Shown piece by piece: positions 8,115 to 15,304 of a stretch of 41,202 nt of DNA (position 1 is its first letter; the number at the start of each line of letters is the position of its first letter). Source of the stretch: Candidatus Woesearchaeota archaeon (GTDB lineage Archaea > Nanobdellota > Nanobdellia > SCGC-AAA011-G17 > PNOQ01); contig JAGWAE010000003.1 in NCBI GenBank assembly GCA_018302135.1, positions 1 to 41,202 of the forward strand, read 5' to 3'. The position numbers were made by a program, and so were the translations under genes. Under the pieces are notes generated by a model. It was not told where the DNA came from. It worked only from the letters and a program-made list of their open reading frames with translations, and did no database searches.

Positions 8115-9857
8115 TTAGAAAATAATTTCTATTTCTTTTCCAACTATTTTCTTCAAATCATCAAACAAACTTTCTTTAACAGACAATACTTTAGGAATTT
8201 CAGTATCAATTAGATATTTATCCATTTCGATTATATCACTCTTTTTAACATCCTTTAACCTACCATTAACTATTGTTGCTTTTTTAATATCTTTTTCTTT
8301 AGCAGCAACATTTTCAACAATAAACGCAACACCATTTAGTAACAATATTTCACCCATTTTATTACCATGTTTAAATCTAATTTTGGCTCTTTCAACACCC
8401 AAAAACTTTTTCCTTTGTATATGATCTTCTAATACTCTAACAAAAGTTCTTGCTTCTCTTTTAACCGCATCAGACTCCGCTTTAGTTAATTTTTTAGTTT
8501 TGAAATCATTATAAGATTTATTAAAAAACTTAAAATCATCAGCTAATTTTTCAGGTAATCCTTCTTTCAAACAAAACTTCCTGAATCCTACTTCTAAATT
8601 TGTTGGTTTAGCTTCTAAATTTGATATAGACTCAGCCACTAATTTATTCATTTCCTTATTAATTATTTCAAACGTTTCTTTCTCACGTTTTCTTTCTATT
8701 TGTTTAAACATAGTATTAATTCTTTTTAAAAATTCTTCACTATCTCCAATTAATTTATCAATCTCTGCACCAGTAATACTCTTTACCTTGCCATGCTCAA
8801 TATCTTTAAAGAATAACCTTATTCTTTCTAACATATCAACATATTTTTGTTCCAATATTTTTTCTTTTTTAACAAACACTTCTTGTAAAAGTTTTATAGT
8901 TTCTTGTGGTGTTGGGGGAGATAATCCATACAACATCAAAGCGGCTTGTGCAGGATTTAATACTGCATAATACAATTCTTGACCAACAATCATTAATAAT
9001 TTACCCTTAGCTGCATCTAATAATCTATCACCGGTTTCCATAAACATATCTATAGCTTCTGGGCTAGGTCTTATTCTACCCATTTTTAATAATAATCTCC
9101 AAGGACCAAAAACTCCCCTATCATATATTGGAACTCCATCTCTTAAGAAAGTAAATATAACGGGATGTGCATCCTTTACAGATTCCCAGAAATCAGTTAA
9201 AATATAAACTTGAATATGAAATTGTTTTTTAATTCCAGTTATCGCTTCAGCTTCAAAACCCATACTTAATATTAAACCACGTAATTTATCTCTTAACTCA
9301 GCTCTTGACATTCTTTTTACGTCAGTATCATCAACTATAACATAAACATCAATATCATTAGATTTTTCACCTCTAAACAAAGAACCTGCGGCAACATAAC
9401 TAACAATATATTTTTCAAATTTTTTTATTGTCATTGATTTATGTACCTCTGATATCTTTAAAGCACCTAAAAAATCCATAGGATCATACAAAATTACAGA
9501 CACAGCAACCAACTGTAAAATTTCATATTTTCCATCAAAAAATGATTCTTTTATTTCATTCACAGTCATTATTTCTAACCATAATTTTTCATCTACTAAT
9601 TTGGCAAGTTTTATCAATTCAGGACTTATTTTATCTTTCAACCTAAAATCAGGTGTATGTTCAGATTTAGAATCATCTAAAACAACTAAAACATTAATCT
9701 TATCCTTTTCTTCTTTCTTTGGAGGCAACAACGCTAAACCTAAAGTTTCTTTCTTATAATTTTTTAATATCTTTTTTTGCAAAATATCTAATTTTTCTTT
9801 AATTTCTTTCTGTTTTTTTTCTAAAGATTTAATTTGTTCCGGAGTTAACTCTTCCAT
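8115..9857 (-). CDS. Large nucleotidyltransferase-domain protein with HEPN-like helical region and C-terminal extension
   Basis: 580 aa; GSLFRGEKSNDIDVYVIVDD NTase motif; GRIRPSPEAIDMF; shared C-terminal block with ORF 1422..2324; extra ~190 aa C-terminal region. Confidence 0.82.
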   Translation of the reverse strand: MEELTPEQIKSLEKKQKEIKEKLDILQKKILKNYKKETLGLALLPPKKEEKDKINVLVVLDDSKSEHTPDFRLKDKISPELIKLAKLVDEKLWLEIMTVNEIKESFFDGKYEILQLVAVSVILYDPMDFLGALKISEVHKSMTIKKFEKYIVSYVAAGSLFRGEKSNDIDVYVIVDDTDVKRMSRAELRDKLRGLILSMGFEAEAITGIKKQFHIQVYILTDFWESVKDAHPVIFTFLRDGVPIYDRGVFGPWRLLLKMGRIRPSPEAIDMFMETGDRLLDAAKGKLLMIVGQELYYAVLNPAQAALMLYGLSPPTPQETIKLLQEVFVKKEKILEQKYVDMLERIRLFFKDIEHGKVKSITGAEIDKLIGDSEEFLKRINTMFKQIERKREKETFEIINKEMNKLVAESISNLEAKPTNLEVGFRKFCLKEGLPEKLADDFKFFNKSYNDFKTKKLTKAESDAVKREARTFVRVLEDHIQRKKFLGVERAKIRFKHGNKMGEILLLNGVAFIVENVAAKEKDIKKATIVNGRLKDVKKSDIIEMDKYLIDTEIPKVLSVKESLFDDLKKIVGKEIEIIF

Positions 9858-9891
9858 ATATATAAAGCTCTAATTAATATCTTATAAATGT

Positions 9892-9917
9892 TTCGGAAAA
9901 AATAAAAAAATAAAAAT
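9892..9917 (-). terminator. Poly-T (archaeal-type) terminator candidate
   Basis: Minus strand reads TTTTAATTTTTATTTTTTTATTTTTT directly after the 9917 stop codon. Confidence 0.5.
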
Positions 9918-10129
9918 TAAAAGTCTAATTCATTCAAATCAATGTCATCTATTCCATTCATATCTTGATCTAATTGATCAAAATCAGTGATATCATCAGT
10001 CACTTGTTGAGTTTGTTGGTTAACATCTATGTTTTGTTCATTATCTGAAATATCACTAGTTTTAGCACAACCATATACAAACAGAGTTAGTATTAAGAAT
10101 AAAACCATTAAACTAATCTTCAGTTTCAT
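9917..10129 (-). CDS. Small acidic lipoprotein
   Basis: Lipobox-like MKLKISLMVLFLILTLFVYGCAK followed by Asp/Gln-rich segment ending ...GIDDIDLNELDF. Start taken at internal ATG (track start 10153 would overlap the upstream gene more). Confidence 0.65.
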   Translation of the reverse strand: MKLKISLMVLFLILTLFVYGCAKTSDISDNEQNIDVNQQTQQVTDDITDFDQLDQDMNGIDDIDLNELDF

Positions 10130-11111
10130 TTTCTTCACTCTCATTTTCATCATCTGTTTCGTTTTCTTCGTTTAAATCATTTTCGGTTTCATTCTCATCA
10201 TCAGAATCATCTTCACTTTCATTTTCGTCATCAGTTTCGTTTTCTTCATCTTCGTCATCATCGATTATAGCAACATTTGTAAATTCCCTATAATCTTTAA
10301 CTAACTCTTTTAAAATCTGATGTGCTTCTTTTAAGTATTCTCTTGATTTCTGTAAGTATTCTTTAGTTTGTTCAAACAAAGATGTTGCACTTTCACTATC
10401 ATTCTCTATCTGTTCATAAACATCTTTAGCTAATTCATACTGTTCTTTTGCTAGTGTTATTTTTTCATCATAGTCATCTAGAATACCCTGCATTTCCTGA
10501 ACTTCACTATCATTTTGACTTAGATTATCTAACTTGGCATGCATCTCAACAGATAACTCTTCACTAGATTCTATTATTAAACCAATTCTTTGAGTCAATA
10601 ATTCACCCGAAATTCTTTTAACACTAGGTACAAATCCGTTCCATGATTCTTTGATATCCTTAGATATAGCTCTCAATTCTTCAATTGTAGCCGCGCTATC
10701 AATCTCATTTCTGAATTCGTTTAACTCGGCTCTTTTATTTTCTATATCTTCCAAAATCTGAGCTCTTCTTTCCTCAGTGATATTTATTTTTTCAGCCCAA
10801 GCAGTTAGAATATCTAAGTGAGAATCCATTCTATCTAAAGTTCTAGATAAAAAGATATCTATTCTTTCTATAGCTTTTGATTTATCAACATCACTTATAT
10901 CATTAATTCTTTTTACTTTTTCTTTAGCCCACTGGTAATCTTCTTTTACTTCATTCCATCTTTCAAGATTAGTTTGATATCTTTCAGTAGCCTGTTTGTA
11001 ATCCTCTATAACTTTTTCTTCCCATTCTCCTCTTTCACCTTGTCTAGCATCAATAGGAGCAACACTAAACAATAACAAACTTAATATTAACAATGCAAAT
11101 ATTTTTTTCAT
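10113..11111 (-). CDS. Secreted helical protein with acidic, N-glycosylation-sequon-rich C-terminal tail
   Basis: Signal peptide MKKIFALLILSLLLFSVAPIDA; Shine-Dalgarno GGAGG (cctcc 11120-11124) supports start at 11111, not 11144; tail DDDEDEENETDDENESEDDSDDENETENDLNEENETDDENESEENETED. Confidence 0.8.
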   Translation of the reverse strand: MKKIFALLILSLLLFSVAPIDARQGERGEWEEKVIEDYKQATERYQTNLERWNEVKEDYQWAKEKVKRINDISDVDKSKAIERIDIFLSRTLDRMDSHLDILTAWAEKINITEERRAQILEDIENKRAELNEFRNEIDSAATIEELRAISKDIKESWNGFVPSVKRISGELLTQRIGLIIESSEELSVEMHAKLDNLSQNDSEVQEMQGILDDYDEKITLAKEQYELAKDVYEQIENDSESATSLFEQTKEYLQKSREYLKEAHQILKELVKDYREFTNVAIIDDDEDEENETDDENESEDDSDDENETENDLNEENETDDENESEENETED

Positions 11112-11147
11112 TTTGCAAACCTCCATATAAAACAATAAGTTCATTTA

Positions 11148-11155
11148 TTTATAAA
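11148..11155 (-). promoter_or_regulatory. TATA box candidate for the secreted-protein gene
   Basis: TTTATAAA about 37-44 nt upstream of ATG 11111, leaving a short leader containing GGAGG. Confidence 0.55.
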
Positions 11156-11170
11156 GATACTTTCTAAAAA

Positions 11171-11200
11171 TGCTTTAATAAGCTTTAGAAAGCTTTAATT
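11171..11200. repeat. Three direct decamer repeats containing GCTTTA, 10-bp spacing
   Basis: tGCTTTAata aGCTTTAgaa aGCTTTAatt; GCTTTA begins at 11172, 11182, 11192, between two divergent promoters. Confidence 0.7.
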
Positions 11201-11206
11201 GGAAAT

Positions 11207-11215
11207 GTTTTTAAA
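11207..11215 (+). promoter_or_regulatory. TATA box candidate for the membrane HTH regulator
   Basis: gtttttaaac-type A/T box about 25-30 nt upstream of ATG 11237 (leaderless spacing). Confidence 0.45.
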
Positions 11216-11236
11216 CTAAAAACCAAAAAAATAATT

Positions 11237-11884
11237 ATGAAAAAATTAATTTTAATAGTAATCTTGCTAGTTTGTGCAGACTTAGTAGAATCGGCAACAT
11301 TGCAAGGTAATATTTATGATTTTGAATTAAACAAAGCAAAAAATGTTATGATTACAGTAGATTCAATACCAAAACAAACAATAATTTCCACAGATTCATT
11401 TTATTCACTAGAACTAAATCCAGGAAATTACAAACTAACTGCACAACAATTAGTACAAAATATAACAATTGCTTCCACAACAGAAGAAATAAACATAAAA
11501 GATAATGGGATTTACAAATTAGATTTGATATTATTCCCAGAACTAGAAGATCCACCAGAAGACATTGATCTAAACGAACTAGATGAAAATAACCCAGATT
11601 ATGTTTTAATCTTTTCAATTTTAGCAATTTTGCTAATTATTACATTTGTTATAATCAAAAAAAAGAAAAAGGATGTTAAACAAATAGACATAGAAAAAAA
11701 CGAAACAGACATAGTTTTAGATTTCATAAAGAAAAATGATGGAAGAACAACTCAAAAAGATATAAGAAAATCATTAATGATGTCAGAAGCAAAGTTAAGT
11801 TTAATAATAACAGAACTAGAGCATAAAGAATTAGTTAAGAAAATTAAAAAAGGAAGAGGAAATATTATAATTTTGAACAAATAA
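11237..11884 (+). CDS. Membrane-anchored transcriptional regulator: signal peptide, extracytoplasmic beta-domain, TM, cytoplasmic winged HTH (COG2512-like)
   Basis: MKKLILIVILLVCADLVES; carboxypeptidase-regulatory-like ATLQGNIYDFELNKAKNVMITVDS...; TM YVLIFSILAILLIITFVIIKKKKK; HTH IVLDFIKKNDGRTTQKDIRKSLMMSEAKLSLIITELEHKELVKKIKKGRGNIIIL. Confidence 0.8.
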   Translation: MKKLILIVILLVCADLVESATLQGNIYDFELNKAKNVMITVDSIPKQTIISTDSFYSLELNPGNYKLTAQQLVQNITIASTTEEINIKDNGIYKLDLILFPELEDPPEDIDLNELDENNPDYVLIFSILAILLIITFVIIKKKKKDVKQIDIEKNETDIVLDFIKKNDGRTTQKDIRKSLMMSEAKLSLIITELEHKELVKKIKKGRGNIIILNK

Positions 11885-11885
11885 A

Positions 11886-12026
11886 TTAATTTTTCTTTGA
11901 AGAATATTTTTTAAGTTTTTCGTATAAACCTTTCTTATTTTCTAAATTTTTAGATGAGTTATTTCTATGATCAATGTTAGGTTCTTCTTTAAATTCAGTA
12001 TTTTCTAACTTGTTTAAAAGCCCCAT
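11886..12026 (-). CDS. Small basic hypothetical protein (46 aa)
   Basis: Not in track. MGLLNKLENTEFKEEPNIDHRNNSSKNLENKKGLYEKLKKYSSKKN; ATG overlaps stop of upstream gene (TAATG at 12024-12028). Confidence 0.55.
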   Translation of the reverse strand: MGLLNKLENTEFKEEPNIDHRNNSSKNLENKKGLYEKLKKYSSKKN

Positions 12027-12490
12027 TATTTAACTCCATATTCATTGAGAACTTGTTTATACAAATTAGCATCCTTAGTCTTAGCAAACTTTTTTATTTC
12101 CTTACTGGGCAATTTTCCTAATAATGAGTCTATAATTTTTAAAGTTCTTTTTATATCTCTGTCAGATATATCTTTTTCTTTTGTTCTCACTTTTATATAA
12201 TGGAATTTTTTATATTTAGGATTAGTTGCAATCAAAAATGCAATCAAAACAACTAAAACAATTATTAAAGTAATAAAAACAACATATTGCTCAAAACTAG
12301 TTTGACTTAAAAAGCTAGGAGATAAATTTATGCTAACATCATTTAATGAGCTAACTTTAAAATATGTCCCAGCTACTTCCACAGCAATTACAATAACAAT
12401 AAGTATGATTATTAGAATCAAAATTTTTTTCAAAGGATTAGTCGACTTATCTTCATTTAGCTTATTTCTCTTATTTTTGTTCTTTTTCAT
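12026..12490 (-). CDS. Hypothetical two-TM membrane protein
   Basis: 154 aa; two hydrophobic segments (ILILIIILIVIVIAVEVAG; YVVFITLIIVLVVLIAFLIA). Confidence 0.7.
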   Translation of the reverse strand: MKKNKNKRNKLNEDKSTNPLKKILILIIILIVIVIAVEVAGTYFKVSSLNDVSINLSPSFLSQTSFEQYVVFITLIIVLVVLIAFLIATNPKYKKFHYIKVRTKEKDISDRDIKRTLKIIDSLLGKLPSKEIKKFAKTKDANLYKQVLNEYGVK

Positions 12491-12604
12491 TCTTTTATAA
12501 ACTAAATACTCAAAAATTTAATATATAAACTTTTTGGTAAATTGTATGTTTAAACTTTTAAAATAGAAACCTTTTTAAAAAAAGTTAAGACTATAAAATA
12601 ATGT

Positions 12605-12676
12605 GAGCCTATGGCGCAGCGGTAGCGCAACACGTTTACACCGTGTAGGTCGCCGGTTCGAATCCGGCTGGGCTCA
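12605..12676 (+). tRNA. tRNA-Val (anticodon UAC)
   Basis: Cloverleaf: acceptor GAGCCTA/TGGGCTC, D-arm GCGC AGCGGTA GCGC, anticodon arm ACACG-TTTACAC-CGTGT, T-arm GCCGG-TTCGAAT-CCGGC; discriminator A; CCA not encoded. Confidence 0.95.
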
Positions 12677-13363
12677 TCCACAAACTTCACAATTCTTCTT
12701 TTTACTAACTTTAACTCTTTCAAAACTATTGCTTCCTAAATCAAACCTAAGTAAATCTTTCTCATACTTTTTCCCAGTCAACAATTTTATAGCTTCATTA
12801 ACTTGAACACTAGAAACTAAACTAGTAATAGTATTCAAAATTCCAACTGAAGCACACTTTTCAAAAGTCTTTCTATATCCAAAAACACAATTAAAACAAA
12901 TATCTTTTACAACTAAAATATTACCTTTGTCTCTAATAGCACTAGCATAAATCCAAGGTATTTTATGCAAAACACAATATTCATTAATCAAAAATCTAGC
13001 TTCAAAGTTATCAGTACAGTCTAGAACTAAATCAGAATCCAAAATAGACAAATTATCTTTATTTAACATATTAAAAACAACATTTATCTTAACCTTAGAA
13101 TTTATCTCAGTTAATTTTTTCTTAGCCACTTTAACTTTGTATTCTCCAACATCTTTTTCATTATATAAGTGCTGTCTTTGTAAGTTTTCAATTTCAATCT
13201 TATCATTATCAACTAAAATAATTTCACCAATTCCAGCTCTAACTAGTAATTCAGAAGTTAAACCTCCCAAAGCACCAAGACCAATAACAACAACTTTAGA
13301 TTTTCCTAACTTTTTCTGTTCTTTTTTACCAATAAAAATTTCCTGCCTTACATATCTATTCAT
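12674..13363 (-). CDS. ThiF/MoeB/HesA-family E1-like adenylyltransferase
   Basis: RYVRQEIFIGKKEQKKLGKSKVVVIGLGALGGLTSELLVRAGIGEIILVDNDKIEIENLQRQHLYNEKDVGEYK, DCTDNFEARFLINEYC. Confidence 0.93.
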   Translation of the reverse strand: MNRYVRQEIFIGKKEQKKLGKSKVVVIGLGALGGLTSELLVRAGIGEIILVDNDKIEIENLQRQHLYNEKDVGEYKVKVAKKKLTEINSKVKINVVFNMLNKDNLSILDSDLVLDCTDNFEARFLINEYCVLHKIPWIYASAIRDKGNILVVKDICFNCVFGYRKTFEKCASVGILNTITSLVSSVQVNEAIKLLTGKKYEKDLLRFDLGSNSFERVKVSKKKNCEVCG

Positions 13364-13413
13364 ATTATTTATTAAATCAAAATATTTAAAAACGTTTCCA
13401 AGTTCTTACTAAA

Positions 13414-13812
13414 ATGCAAACTTTAGTCTGGTATGAATCAGAACGAGCGACAACAGTGTATACCCCATTTATAGAAACATTTAGCAAACGATTAAAGAAT
13501 AAAAAAAATACAAGTCTATCTGTTTTTACAAACTTAGAGGAATCTCTGAGTGCAATTACTCCACCATTAAATATGATGATAGCCAATCATCCAAGCCCAG
13601 AAGATATGGTTGGAATAGGAAAATATATAATAAACCACCCAGATACAAGAGTTATAATAACAAGAGCTGTAGACGCAAGTAAAACTAAAGAGATAGCAGA
13701 TTCGATATTGCCAAGAGAATTAACAAAATCATCAACTTATTCCCAGATAAGTTTTTTAAGTATATCCGTGTTTTATTATAGGTTAGATGATATAATTCCC
13801 GATCAATCATAG
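13414..13812 (+). CDS. Hypothetical protein
   Basis: 132 aa; opposite orientation inside the thiolation cluster; overlaps 3' end of 13803..14150 by 10 nt tail-to-tail. Confidence 0.6.
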   Translation: MQTLVWYESERATTVYTPFIETFSKRLKNKKNTSLSVFTNLEESLSAITPPLNMMIANHPSPEDMVGIGKYIINHPDTRVIITRAVDASKTKEIADSILPRELTKSSTYSQISFLSISVFYYRLDDIIPDQS

Positions 13813-14150
13813 CCAGACATCCGTTTTAATTCATTTATCGATTTCACACCAGGATAATTTCCATCAGGGAAAACCCAAGTTGGATAAGCTTTAACCCCAT
13901 GATCCAAACACCATTGTTTATCTAATTCACAATCATGATAATCTACATATTGAAACGAATTGCCAAATAGTTTTTTCTGATCTTTACAATGTGGGCACCA
14001 TTCAGTTCCAGCCATAGAAATTCCTTGCTCACTTAAATATTTAGCAAAATTTTCCATATCCGGATCAACTTCACCACTACTTCTTAAAAAGTAAGCGAAG
14101 ATTAATACAACAACTAACAAACCAATAGTTAATTTTATCTTTTTTTTCAA
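13803..14150 (-). CDS. Membrane-anchored thioredoxin-fold protein (WCPHC active site)
   Basis: N-terminal TM; AGTEWCPHCKDQKKLFG and cis-Pro region VKAYPTWVFPDG. Confidence 0.85.
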   Translation of the reverse strand: MKKKIKLTIGLLVVVLIFAYFLRSSGEVDPDMENFAKYLSEQGISMAGTEWCPHCKDQKKLFGNSFQYVDYHDCELDKQWCLDHGVKAYPTWVFPDGNYPGVKSINELKRMSGYD

Positions 14151-14151
14151 T

Positions 14152-14349
14152 TTAACCTCCAGAGATTACAGACAAAAACTTTATTTCATCCTTATCTTTC
14201 AATTTAACAGTCTCACTAACTAATTCATTATTTCTAACAATAATAAACTCCTCTAAATTTAAATTTAATTTTTTAGCTATACCTTTAATATTATCACTTT
14301 CTATTATTTTAGTTTCTTTAGTTTTATCAATAAATATTTTTATTTTCAT
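14152..14349 (-). CDS. Ubiquitin-like beta-grasp sulfur carrier (ThiS/MoaD/Urm1/TtuB-like), C-terminal GG
   Basis: 65 aa ending LSVISGG; start overlaps the TtuA-like stop (ATGA). Confidence 0.85.
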   Translation of the reverse strand: MKIKIFIDKTKETKIIESDNIKGIAKKLNLNLEEFIIVRNNELVSETVKLKDKDEIKFLSVISGG

Positions 14350-15257
14350 TTTAGTAATTTAATATATTCACAAGCTTGACAAACCTCATTTGAAGCTGGC
14401 TCACCACAACACTTACAATATTTGATTTGACCATTTTTATATTTTTCTTTTAACAATGGTAAAACATCTAAAAAAGAAGTAATTATTGAGTATTTAGTAG
14501 CAGGATATTTCTCACTAAAATTATTTAATACATCTTTCACATCATTTCTAAAAGATTCAGTTGCGTATGGACATTCATTTAATTCTTCATTTAAACCTTT
14601 TAAAAAAGCATAAGTCATTACTTCTTTTTCAGTTAAAAAATATAAAGGCTTAACTCTTTGTATAAATCCACTTTCAGTTTTAATTCCAGTTATTGGACCT
14701 AATCTAGCAGATACTTCATTGCCTGATTTAAACATATTCATCACAATAGATTGAGCTTCATCATCTAAATTATGCCCTGTAGCTAATTTATTTAATTTTA
14801 ACTCTCTAGCTTTCTGATTTAATAAATATCTTCTAAAAACGCCACAAACACTGCAAGGATGCAATTTTAACTTTTTTACTGCATTATCCAAACTAATTCC
14901 AAATTCGTTCTCAAAACTATAAATATGTAGTTTTATTCCATTTTTTTCACAATAATTTACAGCATTTTGTAAAGTTTTACTTCTATATCCATGAATCCCT
15001 TCATCAATTGCTATTGCTAAAATTTTTGTAACTCTTTGTTTGTTAATAATATCATTCAAAATATGAAGCGTAACTAAAGAATCTTTTCCTCCAGAAACTC
15101 CAACCCCAATTAACTCTCCTTTTTTAATCATTTTGTATTGCCTTACTGTTCTTCTAACCTTTTTTTCAAAATACTTAATAAAACATGTTTTACATAAAGA
15201 AACCTGACTATTTGGAAGCTTAATTACTGGTTTTGTTTTACATCTGCTACAAGTCAT
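14346..15257 (-). CDS. ttuA: tRNA 2-thiolation protein, TtuA/Ncs6 family
   Basis: N-terminal CSRCKTKP...CKTCF, PP-loop GVGVSGGKDSLVTLHIL, TGHNLDDEAQSIVMNM, C-terminal zinc knuckle CKCCGEPASNEVCQAC. Confidence 0.92.
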   Translation of the reverse strand: MTCSRCKTKPVIKLPNSQVSLCKTCFIKYFEKKVRRTVRQYKMIKKGELIGVGVSGGKDSLVTLHILNDIINKQRVTKILAIAIDEGIHGYRSKTLQNAVNYCEKNGIKLHIYSFENEFGISLDNAVKKLKLHPCSVCGVFRRYLLNQKARELKLNKLATGHNLDDEAQSIVMNMFKSGNEVSARLGPITGIKTESGFIQRVKPLYFLTEKEVMTYAFLKGLNEELNECPYATESFRNDVKDVLNNFSEKYPATKYSIITSFLDVLPLLKEKYKNGQIKYCKCCGEPASNEVCQACEYIKLLK

Positions 15258-15304
15258 AATATTGAGTTAAACAAAGCATTCTTAAAATTTTTGGATTTCA
15301 AATC

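Noticed and set aside
8788-8970. Plus-strand ORF inside the 580-aa NTase gene
   Set aside because: Antisense to a supported CDS; no domain signal.
1422-9857. Classical HEPN-MNT toxin-antitoxin pair
   Set aside because: Both domains appear to be in one polypeptide, no separate partner gene, and no clear Rx4-6H RNase motif.
11352-11627. Minus-strand Leu-rich ORF opposite the HTH regulator
   Set aside because: Leu/Val-rich translation of antisense strand of a supported gene.
12603-12806. Plus-strand ORF beginning in tRNA-Val
   Set aside because: Translates the tRNA (SATRLHRVGRRFESGWAH) and antisense of the E1 gene; artefact.
13137-13586. ORFs 13137..13412 (+) and 13386..13586 (-)
   Set aside because: Antisense to the E1 gene and to 13414..13812 respectively; no recognisable features.
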